A DNA stretch of 64,000 nucleotides from an uncultured Paracoccaceae bacterium. GTDB lineage: Bacteria; Pseudomonadota; Alphaproteobacteria; Rhodobacterales; Rhodobacteraceae. Numbering within the stretch: position 1 is the stretch's first letter; each line of letters opens with the position of its first letter. The stretch spans positions 372,001 to 436,000 of the forward strand of contig CANMYO010000003.1 of assembly GCA_947502145.1 (NCBI GenBank), in the 5' to 3' direction. The translations under genes and the position numbers were made by a program. Below, in pieces: positions 54,347 to 63,556 of this stretch. Under the pieces are notes generated by a model. That model did not search any database, was not told where the DNA came from, and saw nothing but the letters and a program-made list of their open reading frames with translations.

Positions 54347-55431
54347 TCACCGCCCAGGATCGTCGATACATGACGTTGGCCCTGTCACTGGGCCGGCGCG
54401 GTTTGGGTCGCGTATGGCCGAACCCGGCGGTTGGCTGTGTGATTGTCCAGAATGGCAGGATCATCGGGCGCGGTCGCACCGCTGATGGTGGACGCCCCCA
54501 TGCGGAGGTGGTCGCGCTCAGGCAGGCTGGCGATGCAGCGAAGGGGGCAACGGCTTATGTAACGCTGGAACCCTGCGCGCATCACGGCCAAACACCGCCC
54601 TGCGCGCAGGCGCTCATTTCAGCTGGCATTTCACGCTGCGTCATTGCAACGGGCGACCCCGACCCCCGCGTCAGCGGAAAAGGCATCGAGATGCTGCAAG
54701 CCGCTAAAATCATTGTGGAAACCGGCGTTCTGAAAGATCAGGCTGACGCCGATCATGCGGGATTTTTCAACCGCGAAACAAAGGGGCGTCCTTTTCTGAC
54801 ACTGAAGCTGGCCACAACCCTTGATGGCCGGATTGCAACGGCAAGTGGCGACAGCCAGTGGATCACGGGTCCACAAGCGCGGCGCAAGGTGCATGCCATG
54901 CGGGCCAGTCACGATGCGGTGATGGTTGGTGCTGGCACCGTCCGGGCCGATAATCCATCGCTGAACGTGCGCGGCATGGGTGCGGTGCCACAGCCAGTGC
55001 GCGTCGTCGTTTCACGGGCCTTGGACCTGCCATTGGACAGTGTTCTTGGCAATTCGGCCAACGATCAACCGGTTTGGCTCTGCCATGCTGCGGGGGCCCC
55101 GGTTGGCGTCTGGCAGGACAGGGGCGCAAACACGCTGCTGTGTGATGAATCCGGCAACACACTTGATCTGATATCCGTCATGCAATCACTTGCCGGGCGG
55201 GGCATCACGCGGGTTTTTTGCGAAGGTGGCGGCAGGCTGGCCGCGGCGCTGATCAAGGCCGGTCTGGTCGATGAATTGGTGATTTTTCACGGTGGCGTGT
55301 TGACAGGGGCAGATGGTCTGCCGGCAGTGGCGCCTCTGGGGCTGTCTGTATTGTCGGATGCGCCCCGCTTTACCCTGATCGAAACCCAATCCATTGGCGG
55401 GGATACGTTACAGCGCTGGCGTCCGGCCTAG
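54343..55431 (+). CDS. ribD: Bifunctional riboflavin deaminase/reductase RibD
   Basis: The product is 362 residues from a GTG overlapping the nrdR stop. The deaminase half has the zinc motifs HAEVVAL and [11 protein letters not shown]. The reductase half starts near residue 145 with [20 protein letters not shown], contains [18 protein letters not shown], and ends with [20 protein letters not shown]. It carries out the second and third steps of riboflavin synthesis. It is separated from ribE by three capsule genes on the other strand and overlaps kpsC by four bases. Confidence 0.96.
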   Translation: MITAQDRRYMTLALSLGRRGLGRVWPNPAVGCVIVQNGRIIGRGRTADGGRPHAEVVALRQAGDAAKGATAYVTLEPCAHHGQTPPCAQALISAGISRCVIATGDPDPRVSGKGIEMLQAAKIIVETGVLKDQADADHAGFFNRETKGRPFLTLKLATTLDGRIATASGDSQWITGPQARRKVHAMRASHDAVMVGAGTVRADNPSLNVRGMGAVPQPVRVVVSRALDLPLDSVLGNSANDQPVWLCHAAGAPVGVWQDRGANTLLCDESGNTLDLISVMQSLAGRGITRVFCEGGGRLAAALIKAGLVDELVIFHGGVLTGADGLPAVAPLGLSVLSDAPRFTLIETQSIGGDTLQRWRPA

Positions 55432-57437
55432 CGCCACAGGTGGGCGTAGCTGGCAAAGGCGCCCTGAAGCTTGGCAAGGACACGATTAAGCGTCCCTTGA
55501 TCAGGGGCATCACCAGTTTCAAGCCGGTCCACAACAACCTCAACCGGGCAGGGTAACCCTGTCACCGGATCAAAGTAGCGGGGATAGTCAATCAACACGG
55601 CATGCGTCAGTGCAATCTGATCGGGCGTGGCGCTGCGCCGGGTAATGGGCATGGCCCGATCATCGGTCAGACCCCAACCGGCATAGAAGGGTGACCCAAG
55701 GCAGGTCACCGGAATACCACGCAGCAGTGCCTCAAACCCCAGCAAAGACGTCATCGTCCAGACCTCATCCACCTGATCAAGCGCTGCAATCGGGTGTGTA
55801 TCGGACAGAATGGCATCGGCCAGTTCTGCAGCGTTGGGCACGACGCCTTCGCGCAGGCCAGCCTCAACATCGGGGTGGGGTTTGTAGATGATCACCGCGG
55901 CAGGATTGATCCGCCGCACTTCGGCCAGAAGGGCCGCATTGGTGTTGATGTCAGACGCGCCAAGCCGGATCGAAGCATCGTCTTCGACCTGACCGGGCAC
56001 CAGAATGCGGCGGCCCTTTGGAATGGGTGAGGTTGGCGTGTTGCCAATGTTGTATTTTGATAACCCCGCCTTCGTGATGCGCGAAATCAGCCTTTCGGCA
56101 CGTGCGCGCGCACCCTCTGGCAGTGACCCGCTGGCATTGATCAGCCGTTCCAGGCGGCTCTCACGGGTCGGATCGTAATAGATACCAAGATCGTCCAGCA
56201 CCAGTGACATAGGGGGGACCAGCGCCGCGCCCAGTCCGTTTGATCGCAGAAATCCGTCTTCGACCCTGACGATGCCTGCAGCGTCCGTTTCTGCCGTGGC
56301 CTTGCTGGCCCAGATCATTTCCCGGCGGCCATTTGCGCCACCCCGGAACGTGACTCGCTTTTCGCGGCCAAAAACCTTTTGCAGCGGCCCGCGTTTCCAT
56401 AATCGCATCCCGTGCGCGCGCCAGCCGCGGTTATCTTCGCGCCAGGCCCGGGCATTGGCGGACAAGGCGGCAATGACATCCTCTAGCTGGCAAAGACGAT
56501 CGCGGTAAGGATCGTACCAGGTCGGATACAGGATCATTGCCGCCGCAAACAATTGCGCGCGCGTCAGTTTGCGCTGACGCCGGTCGAGCGGTTTGCGGTC
56601 ATCGGTAAGACCCCAGCCGATGTAAAACGGTTGTCCAAAGACGACCGGCCGATGCCCGGTCAAGATGGCCTCAAATCCCATCTGCGACGAGACGGTATAA
56701 ACAGCGATAGCGCCCTCAAACAGGTCATAGGGGGACATCGGATCATCATTCAGGCTGATCCGTGCGTTGCAGTCGTCTTCGGTGAAATAACCTTCGCGAT
56801 GGCCCGCGCGCGTTTCGGGATGGGTCTTGATGATGATCTTCGCGCCCGGATGATCGGTTTGCGCGTAGTATAACATCTCTTTGAAGGTGTTGAGGTCGCA
56901 GCCGCTTGCCTTGATGCTGGCATCCCCGCGGGTCTGATCAATCACCAGCACATAGCCAGGGTCAGGCTGGGGCAGGGCGGTGTCAACGGCGTTATACTTG
57001 GACAAATGGAGCCGCTTGATATCCGCAATCGCGTTCTTGGCGCGCGCCAGCAATTGCGCATCGTCCAACGGGTCTTCGCTCAGCAGCACTTCCAAATCAG
57101 ACCGTGTCGCCGGGTCAAAGTGCACGCCGCGTTTGTCAATATGGAGACCCATCGGCGCATCGCCCTCCCGACCGGTCTTGACGGAGCGCAGAAAGGCGTC
57201 TTCCACCCGGATCACCGGTGTATCTGTCCGCGCGGCAACGGCCTCGCCCCTTGGAGCGGTGGGGCTTTGCCCCCAGACGCCCACAGCATCGCCGTTTCCC
57301 GGTTTGCCAAGCCGGATGTCATAGCCGGCAAGCGTCAGGATCCGGCGAATGCGGCTCTGGGTCAGAAATCCACCGTTATAAACGTAAAGCCGCCGCGAGG
57401 TTTCCCCCGCGGCGGCGGTTTCGGGCGTGTTGGCCAT
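55428..57437 (-). CDS. kpsC: Capsular polysaccharide biosynthesis protein KpsC
   Basis: The product is 669 residues, matching KpsC length. Two related halves are visible, each with a motif of the form RVEDGFLRSNG or RVEDAFLRSVK and a later segment such as GRRILVPGQVEDDASI or YVLVIDQTRGDASI. Both halves end in the FGQPFYIGWGLTDDR or LGSPFYAGWGLTDDR sequence. KpsC adds the alternating Kdo linker to the lysophosphatidylglycerol terminus of group 2/3 capsules in the cytoplasm. It is third in a kpsS-wza-kpsC order and ends against ribD. Confidence 0.93.
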   Translation of the reverse strand: MANTPETAAAGETSRRLYVYNGGFLTQSRIRRILTLAGYDIRLGKPGNGDAVGVWGQSPTAPRGEAVAARTDTPVIRVEDAFLRSVKTGREGDAPMGLHIDKRGVHFDPATRSDLEVLLSEDPLDDAQLLARAKNAIADIKRLHLSKYNAVDTALPQPDPGYVLVIDQTRGDASIKASGCDLNTFKEMLYYAQTDHPGAKIIIKTHPETRAGHREGYFTEDDCNARISLNDDPMSPYDLFEGAIAVYTVSSQMGFEAILTGHRPVVFGQPFYIGWGLTDDRKPLDRRQRKLTRAQLFAAAMILYPTWYDPYRDRLCQLEDVIAALSANARAWREDNRGWRAHGMRLWKRGPLQKVFGREKRVTFRGGANGRREMIWASKATAETDAAGIVRVEDGFLRSNGLGAALVPPMSLVLDDLGIYYDPTRESRLERLINASGSLPEGARARAERLISRITKAGLSKYNIGNTPTSPIPKGRRILVPGQVEDDASIRLGASDINTNAALLAEVRRINPAAVIIYKPHPDVEAGLREGVVPNAAELADAILSDTHPIAALDQVDEVWTMTSLLGFEALLRGIPVTCLGSPFYAGWGLTDDRAMPITRRSATPDQIALTHAVLIDYPRYFDPVTGLPCPVEVVVDRLETGDAPDQGTLNRVLAKLQGAFASYAHLWR

Positions 57438-57440
57438 CAG

Positions 57441-58571
57441 TTAGTTGCCAGCTGCCGTGTTCAACCCGTTGACTGCGTTCAGTGACCCGGTTGCTGCCGC
57501 GATGGTCTTGTTGAACTGCACAAATGGGGCTTCGGTGACATAGACGGTATCGCCATCACGAATGGCAAAATCGCGGGCCATGAACACGCCGTTTGGCTGT
57601 GTCAGGTCCAACACGTAAACGACGCGCTGGGTGCCGATCAGGTCCTGCCCGACAAGCTGCTCTGCAATCGCTTCAGGTTCGTTGCGGAATACAAAAACAC
57701 CGGTGGGGTCAGCAATCGCTGATGACAGACCGCCGACCTGCGCAATCGCCTCGATGGCCGAGATGCTTTGGTCAAAGAACTGCACGCGGTTTTGCGTACC
57801 AGTCGCGCCAAGGGCGGTGAAGAACCGGGTGTCTTCTTCAACAACAATCTGGTCACCACTGCGCAGAGCGATGTCATTGCTTGGATTCTTGAAAAGGTCT
57901 TCATACCAGATTGATCCGCGATGGTTGCCGCGGATCACGGTGACCCGTGCAGTTTCGGGGGCAACGGTAATGCCTCCGGCTGCTGAAATCATTGACGACA
58001 GGGTCCGAGTCGGACGTTCAATCGGGAACACGCCGGAACCGGCAACGCCACCCGTTACGGCAACTGTTGATCCATCCCCTGCAAGGCGACGCACCTGCAC
58101 TTGCGGGTCCGGCGTCTGGTCGGCCAGCTTCTCGCTGATGATCCTGCGGATGGCCTCGGGGGTATTGCCTGCGGCTTTGACCCGTCCCGCATAGGGAACA
58201 AAGATAAAGCCTTGCCCGTCGACCTGTACTTCTTCCAGCAAGGTCGCGTTCTGCCCGGCGGGGACCAGCAGGCCGTCATCGACGTTCTCCCAGATTGTCA
58301 GTCCCAGCACGTCGCCGGCGCTGATCGTGTCAGAGCCCAGCGTCGCCGCATTCAGGAAGCCGGATGAGAAACCCAGGGCGGGGGCGACGGCGGCAATTGC
58401 ATTCACCCGGTCATCCACGGTCAGCACAAAGGCGTCACCTTCGCGCAAAACGGAGCCGGAAAAGATTTCTGCTTTGTTCGGACCAGAGCGCGGCAGACCA
58501 CAGCTGGCCACAAGGCCAAGAGTCACCACGAGGGCCACGCCTTTTGACAGGCGTAATGTCAGGGATAGCAC
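57441..58571 (-). CDS. Polysaccharide export lipoprotein (Wza/KpsD-like)
   Basis: The GTG at 58571 after GAGGAG gives 376 residues, about the length of Wza. The signal ends at the lipobox VASC (about residue 24). The Poly_export domain begins TISAGDVLGLTIWENVDDGL, followed by SLBB-type repeats (TVAVTGGVAGSGVFPIERPT, VYVLDLTQPNGVFMARDF). It would form the outer-membrane export channel for capsule. No inner-membrane KpsM/T or KpsE partner is in the window, so they must be elsewhere if the system works. Confidence 0.93.
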   Translation of the reverse strand: MLSLTLRLSKGVALVVTLGLVASCGLPRSGPNKAEIFSGSVLREGDAFVLTVDDRVNAIAAVAPALGFSSGFLNAATLGSDTISAGDVLGLTIWENVDDGLLVPAGQNATLLEEVQVDGQGFIFVPYAGRVKAAGNTPEAIRRIISEKLADQTPDPQVQVRRLAGDGSTVAVTGGVAGSGVFPIERPTRTLSSMISAAGGITVAPETARVTVIRGNHRGSIWYEDLFKNPSNDIALRSGDQIVVEEDTRFFTALGATGTQNRVQFFDQSISAIEAIAQVGGLSSAIADPTGVFVFRNEPEAIAEQLVGQDLIGTQRVVYVLDLTQPNGVFMARDFAIRDGDTVYVTEAPFVQFNKTIAAATGSLNAVNGLNTAAGN

Positions 58572-58735
58572 TGCTCGGTCTCCTCGACCTGTTATTGTTG
58601 CCTCAAGTTTTTCTTTTAAGTTACCGGAATCCCCCGTCAAAAGCTAGTTGCGGGCGCGGCTGTCTTCTGATCAGCGACAAAGGGTGTTGCGACAATGCCG
58701 CGTTTCACGACCCGCAGCGCAAGGTGTTGTGGTCG

Positions 58736-60016
58736 TCAGTTCACGATCCGCAATGGCTGGCGCGGCGGCGTCTTGCCCGCCAGCAGATTGTCGTAAGGGT
58801 CACGGTCCGCGAGCATCATATCGACCACTTGCCGCATCAATTGGCGGCGTCCGCGTGCAGAGTAGAACCCACCAGGCACCTGGCTGGTTTCAAGCAAATA
58901 GCGGCGATAATCCTTGTAAGCGCGACTATCCGGCCGGTCGGGCGCCCGAAAGAAATCCTCAAGCGGTTGGGCTGTGACAAATTCAGGCTTGGCATAAACG
59001 GCATCGCCGAAAACCTTCAGCGGAATGCCCCGCCAAAGCACCTGCTGGGCTGCGGTTGAGTTGACCGTCACAGCGGTGCGGGATTGATCCAGAAGCCGGG
59101 CGAGTTTTCCGCCCCGGACATAGTGGACCCGGCCCTTGAGGCCGTGTTTCTGGATCAGTTGGCGAATGATCCGCTTAATCGGAGAACGGCCATTTTCAAG
59201 CGGATGGGCTTTAAAAACAAGATGATGGTGTTGCGGGGCACCCTCGGCAAACCCTGCAATGACCTTGGTGATGAACTCCTCCATCCGCGTGAACGGAGAG
59301 TGCATCTGAAAACTGCTGTCATGCTCCAACTGCATCAGCACAAGGTGATATGGAAACCCGCCATATCGGATACGCATTGTGGCAATGCGACGATCTAGCG
59401 CGATGAACGGCATCAGCAAAAGGCGCTTGGTATAAAGCAATGCCTCTGTGGTGACGGGCAATTCACGGTGTCGTGCCAGTTTGCGGTAGTCGCCGTTCCT
59501 GAACATCACAAACCAGTGGTAAAGGGCCCCATAAAAGACGTGATGGCGCATGTCGCCCCAGTGTGCTGGCGGTGTGGGAACTTCAAGATCGGACAATTCC
59601 AACGCCCGGCGCATGTCCTCAATGCTCAGGTCCATCAGGCGCGAATTGCCGTTTGATCCGCCGCGTTCGTAGGTCACCCAGAAAGGGCGCATGTAGCCTT
59701 CTTCGAAGACATGTACACGCAGACCCATCGCCTCTGCCCGCTGGATCGCAACGGCATGAATCGGACGGGTATCGCCATAAAGCACAATGTCGGTGATGTC
59801 GTGATCTGTAACAATGGTTCCGAATGTTTCGGACCAGTCATTCAGCGTGCCGCGAAAGGGCAGGTAGCCCAGGCTTCCAAACCAAAACGCCCGATCCCCG
59901 GCATTGAACCCAACCCGCCAGACCTCTGCGCCCGCAGCGCGCAACATCTTGGCGAGCCGGTGAAAATACGGGCCGTGCGGACCCTGCAGAAATAGAAATT
60001 TGCGCGTCTCTGTCAC
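58736..60016 (-). CDS. kpsS: Capsular polysaccharide biosynthesis protein KpsS
   Basis: A GTG at 60016 gives 426 residues starting VTETRKFLFLQGPHGPYFHR, the family's opening; an upstream ATG at 60058 is possible and the ribosome site is weak either way. Other segments are DIVLYGDTRPIHAVAIQRAE, VFEEGYMRPFWVTYE and TAVTVNSTAAQQVLWRGIPL. KpsS transfers the first Kdo to the lysophosphatidylglycerol anchor before KpsC extends it. It is read away from ribE, with a 144-base shared promoter region. Confidence 0.92.
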   Translation of the reverse strand: MTETRKFLFLQGPHGPYFHRLAKMLRAAGAEVWRVGFNAGDRAFWFGSLGYLPFRGTLNDWSETFGTIVTDHDITDIVLYGDTRPIHAVAIQRAEAMGLRVHVFEEGYMRPFWVTYERGGSNGNSRLMDLSIEDMRRALELSDLEVPTPPAHWGDMRHHVFYGALYHWFVMFRNGDYRKLARHRELPVTTEALLYTKRLLLMPFIALDRRIATMRIRYGGFPYHLVLMQLEHDSSFQMHSPFTRMEEFITKVIAGFAEGAPQHHHLVFKAHPLENGRSPIKRIIRQLIQKHGLKGRVHYVRGGKLARLLDQSRTAVTVNSTAAQQVLWRGIPLKVFGDAVYAKPEFVTAQPLEDFFRAPDRPDSRAYKDYRRYLLETSQVPGGFYSARGRRQLMRQVVDMMLADRDPYDNLLAGKTPPRQPLRIVN

Positions 60017-60160
60017 GGAATTGCTTACTCTTTCAACGTCGGGGCACCCTAACATCATGGGTCAGGCAGAATTATGGCGTCTTGTCCGTTTGGGCAAGCA
60101 GCGTGGCTTGCCTGCATCCTGACCAATGGTTAGGTCTAAAATGCAACGAAAGGGTTCACG

Positions 60161-60757
60161 ATGTTCACAGGGATCGTTACGGATATTGGCAAAGTGCTTG
60201 AGCTTGAGCAGCGCGGAGACTTACGCGCCCGTATCGGCACGGCCTATGATGTTGCGGGGATCGATATCGGCGCATCTATCGCCTGCAACGGTGTCTGCCT
60301 GACGGTTATCGCATTGGGGCGCGCGCCGCAGAACTGGTTTGATGTCGAAATTTCTTCCGAAACCATCGGGGCGACAAATGTCGGGGGCTGGGCATTGGGC
60401 ACGGCTTTGAACCTTGAACGGGCGCTGAAGGTTGGTGACGAATTGGGCGGTCATATCGTCTCTGGCCATGTAGATGGCGTCACAGAAGTCATTGATATCA
60501 AGGAAGTAGGCGACAGCACCCGCGTCACATTCCGCGCGCCTGAGCCGCTGGCCAGATTTATTGCACCGAAGGGGTCGGTTGCTTTGAATGGCACGTCTTT
60601 GACGGTGAACGCCGTCGCGGGTTGCGATTTCGGGATCAATTTCATTCCGCATACCAAATCCGCCACCACATGGGGCGAAACCAATGTTGGCGATCTGATC
60701 AACCTCGAGATTGATACGATGGCGCGCTACGTCGCGCGGCTCAGAGAGTTTGAATGA
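60161..60757 (+). CDS. ribE: Riboflavin synthase (alpha chain)
   Basis: The 198-residue product consists of two lumazine-binding barrels. The N terminus is MFTGIVTDIGKVLELEQRGD, with the substrate motif IACNGVCLTVIALG. The second barrel has SVALNGTSLTVNAVAGCDFG. It dismutates two lumazine molecules to riboflavin. AAAGGG precedes the ATG. Its stop overlaps the next ORF (ATGA). No FMN riboswitch is recognisable upstream. Confidence 0.96.
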   Translation: MFTGIVTDIGKVLELEQRGDLRARIGTAYDVAGIDIGASIACNGVCLTVIALGRAPQNWFDVEISSETIGATNVGGWALGTALNLERALKVGDELGGHIVSGHVDGVTEVIDIKEVGDSTRVTFRAPEPLARFIAPKGSVALNGTSLTVNAVAGCDFGINFIPHTKSATTWGETNVGDLINLEIDTMARYVARLREFE

Positions 60758-61312
60758 CCGTCGGCATCGGACATAACTCGGGCCGGGTCCGGGCGGCAGG
60801 TCATGGTTGGCGTCGGCACGCGTGGCAGAAAGCCAGGAAAGATCTTTTGCCCCGACTTCCGATTGAGGTTATCCGCCTGCGCGTCAGGCGTGCCGCTGAA
60901 CTGGGACTACCTTACAAGATCTACGCTGGGGTGCGGGCCAGTACGGGCCATGATCTGGTTGGTTTCCTGATTTTTGTCCAACGCCCTGCATGTGGTGAAA
61001 CCTGGACAGCGCGTGCCAAACGTGCGTGCGCGGATACTCACATCGTTGAACAACTGTGACCGGATCGGACTCATGCAAGGGGGCATTTCGCTGCCGGATG
61101 CGCCGCTGGATGCTGAATTTCCCGCGCCGGCCATATGGGCAAGCTGGTCTGACATGCGCGACCATCTCAAGGCTGTCCTACGCCAACACGGCCGCCCGGC
61201 CGACAGATTTCTCTTGGTGGGGGACACCACGACAGAGCGGTCCTGGGCTGAAGCCGCGCAAACCGCGGGTTATATGACCGCGCAGGACTATTTCGGCCAA
61301 AGCTTGCGCTAA
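60754..61312 (+). pseudogene. Frameshifted conserved hypothetical gene between ribE and ribB
   Basis: The first frame (60754-61059, MTVGIGHNSGRVRAAGHGWR) and a second frame that becomes coherent from about 60970 (ILSNALHVVKPGQRVP to LLVGDTTTERSWAEAAQTAG) join into one sensible protein of about 185 residues. The join needs one T of the five-T run at 60971-60975 to be removed. The downstream frame has no start of its own in that region except a TTG, and it is preceded by a TGA. The frame-1 remainder after the run looks like noise. ATGA coupling to ribE and the spacing to ribB fit an operon member. It may be a true mutation, a sequencing error or, less likely, a programmed shift. Function unknown. 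Confidence 0.7.
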
Positions 61313-61383
61313 CGGGGCGCTGCGCGGGCTTTCCAACCTTTGCTGGCTGGGTTATCCCCCCGCCAACATCTAAGGGGATGCCC

Positions 61384-62514
61384 ATGAATCAGCCATTTGA
61401 GACCCCCGGCCCGGTAGAGCAGGACTGGTCGGACGCGATCAGCAAGATCGAAGACATCATCGAGGATGCGCGCAATGGGCGCATGTTTGTATTGGTTGAT
61501 CATGAGGATCGCGAAAACGAAGGCGATCTGGTGATCCCGGCGCAAATGGCGACACCGGATGCGATCAACTTCATGGCCAAACATGGTCGCGGGTTGATCT
61601 GTTTGTCGATGCCGGGCAGCCGCATTGACGCGCTGGGCCTGCCCCTGATGAGCACGTACAATTCGTCACGGCATGAAACCGCGTTTACCGTCAGCATCGA
61701 GGCGCGCGACGGTGTGAGCACTGGCATTTCCGCACATGATCGGGCGCGCACGGTCTCTGTTGCGATTGATGCCAGCAAGGGTGCGGCCGATATCGCGACA
61801 CCGGGACATGTCTTTCCGTTGCGCGCGCGTGAGGGTGGCGTTCTGGTCCGGGCCGGGCACACAGAGGCGGCGGTGGATATTTCGCGCCTTGCCGGGCTGA
61901 ACCCTTCCGGTGTGATCTGCGAAATCATGAAAGAAGATGGCAGCATGGCGCGGCTGCCTGATCTTGTGGCCTTTGCACAGTTGCATAACCTCAAAATCGG
62001 GACGATCAGCGATTTGATCGCTTATCGCCGCCGCCATGACAATCTTGTGCGGATGCGCGATGAACAGACCGTCACGTCTGAATTTGGCGGCGAATGGCGG
62101 ATGCGGATTTACGCGGATGAAACCCAGGGTGCAGAGCATATCGTTTTGATCAAGGGCGATATTTCAGGCGACGACCCGGTGCTGGTGCGGATGCATGCGA
62201 TGGATCCAATGTTGGATGTTGTTGGAGTCGGCCCTGTTGGGCGGCGCAACGAATTTGGGGATGCGATGACGCTTATTGCGCAAGAAGGACGTGGCGCACT
62301 GGTATTGCTCCGGGATGTGCATATGAAACTCGACCCCACCGAAGATTCTTCGCCCCAGACGCTGCGCCAATATGGGTTGGGCGCACAGATTCTGTCGTCG
62401 CTTGGGCTGCATGAGATTGTTTTGCTGACCAATTCACCACAGCCCAAAGTTGTTGGCCTTGATGCCTATGGATTGGAAATTGTCGGCACACGCAAAATTT
62501 CGGAGATAGGCTGA
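61384..62514 (+). CDS. ribB: 3,4-dihydroxy-2-butanone-4-phosphate synthase with degenerate GTP cyclohydrolase II-like domain
   Basis: The ATG at 61384 has AAGGGG six bases upstream (an ATG at 61378 has none) and gives 376 residues. The synthase half shows VLVDHEDRENEGDLVIPAQ, STGISAHDRARTV and RAREGGVLVRAGHTEAAVD. The C-terminal half (from about 215) resembles RibA but lacks the three zinc cysteines; the corresponding segment reads RMHAMDPMLDVVGVG. It therefore should not be a working cyclohydrolase, as in known alphaproteobacterial RibBX-type proteins. It overlaps ribH by one base. Confidence 0.94.
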   Translation: MNQPFETPGPVEQDWSDAISKIEDIIEDARNGRMFVLVDHEDRENEGDLVIPAQMATPDAINFMAKHGRGLICLSMPGSRIDALGLPLMSTYNSSRHETAFTVSIEARDGVSTGISAHDRARTVSVAIDASKGAADIATPGHVFPLRAREGGVLVRAGHTEAAVDISRLAGLNPSGVICEIMKEDGSMARLPDLVAFAQLHNLKIGTISDLIAYRRRHDNLVRMRDEQTVTSEFGGEWRMRIYADETQGAEHIVLIKGDISGDDPVLVRMHAMDPMLDVVGVGPVGRRNEFGDAMTLIAQEGRGALVLLRDVHMKLDPTEDSSPQTLRQYGLGAQILSSLGLHEIVLLTNSPQPKVVGLDAYGLEIVGTRKISEIG

Positions 62515-63044
62515 TGGCGGGACATTCTGACAACACCCTGACGTTGCCGCAATTTGACGAGCCCACAAAGGTCGGCATCGTCATTGCGCCTTACTATACG
62601 GCAATTTCAGAGGCGCAGCTTGCCTCGGCCCGTGCCAAGATCGAAGCCACCGGTGCAACGCATGAAACGATTGAGGTGCCCGGTTCGCTTGAAATCCCAA
62701 CGGCGATTGGCATCGCAAATCGGTTGGGGGAATACGATGGCTTTGTCGCCCTCGGCTGCGTTATTCGGGGTCGCACCAGCCATTATGACGTGGTCGTCGA
62801 TCAAAGCGCCAATGGCATCATGCTGCTGGGCTTGCAGGGGCTGTGCATCGGCAACGGGATCATCACGGTGGAAGACAAGGCGCAAGCGGAAGAACGGGCT
62901 GACGCAAAGCGGCTGGATACGGCGGGGGCAGCGGCCGAGGCTGCCGTGCACTTGATTGCGCTGGCCCGTGGCCTGAAGGCCAAGCAAGGCAAGGGAATCG
63001 GATTTGCACCGTCGCATTTGGCAAAGGGCGGTGAAACCGTATGA
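62514..63044 (+). CDS. ribH: 6,7-dimethyl-8-ribityllumazine synthase
   Basis: This 176-residue enzyme condenses the RibB and RibD products. Family motifs are VPGSLEIPTAIGIANRLGEY, then ALGCVIRGRTSHYD, with the catalytic His within GRTSHYD, and GIITVEDKAQAEERAD. It forms capsid-like or pentameric assemblies in relatives. It overlaps ribB by one base and nusB by four, so riboflavin synthesis and NusB are co-translated. Confidence 0.96.
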   Translation: MAGHSDNTLTLPQFDEPTKVGIVIAPYYTAISEAQLASARAKIEATGATHETIEVPGSLEIPTAIGIANRLGEYDGFVALGCVIRGRTSHYDVVVDQSANGIMLLGLQGLCIGNGIITVEDKAQAEERADAKRLDTAGAAAEAAVHLIALARGLKAKQGKGIGFAPSHLAKGGETV

Positions 63045-63508
63045 CAATCTCTAACAATCAACGGCGCAAAATGCGCTCCGCAGCAAGACTTTACGCGGTC
63101 CAAGCGCTGTTTCAAATGGAATCCTCGGGGCAGACCGTTGATGCGGTGATTGTGGAATTTGAAGATCACCGTTTTGGCGCCGTCTACGATGAGGCGGAGA
63201 TGAACGAAGGCGATATCGATACATTTCGCAAGCTGATGGAACGCGCGGTTGATGATCAGGCCGCGATTGACCAGGCGACGGATCGGGCCCTTGTCGCGAA
63301 ATGGCCCTTGGGGCGTATTGACCCGACATTGCGGGCCCTGTTCCGGGCGGCTGGTGCGGAAATGCAGGAAAAATCAACGCCGCCGAAAGTTATCATCACG
63401 GAATTCGTCGACATCGCCGGTGCGTTTTTCCCAGAGGGAAAAGAGCCACGTTTCGTGAATGCCGTGCTGGATCACATGGCACATGAGATCATGCCCGAGA
63501 AATTCTGA
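63041..63508 (+). CDS. nusB: Transcription antitermination factor NusB
   Basis: This 155-residue all-helical protein begins with MTISNNQRRKMRSAARLYAV, has the family RSAARLYAVQALFQME helix, and ends PPKVIITEFVDIAGAFFPEG and VNAVLDHMAHEI. NusB binds boxA RNA with NusE to antiterminate rRNA operons. It is the last gene of the rib operon, an arrangement frequent in Proteobacteria. Confidence 0.97.
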   Translation: MTISNNQRRKMRSAARLYAVQALFQMESSGQTVDAVIVEFEDHRFGAVYDEAEMNEGDIDTFRKLMERAVDDQAAIDQATDRALVAKWPLGRIDPTLRALFRAAGAEMQEKSTPPKVIITEFVDIAGAFFPEGKEPRFVNAVLDHMAHEIMPEKF

Positions 63509-63556
63509 TTGGTCGCTTCGCCCGGCAGGGGTAATATGCCCTGAAAGGAGAATGTC

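Noticed and set aside
60017-60160. FMN riboswitch upstream of ribE
   Set aside because: The conserved RFN segments (such as the GGCGG...CCGGATGAAAGA parts) are absent here and also before ribB.
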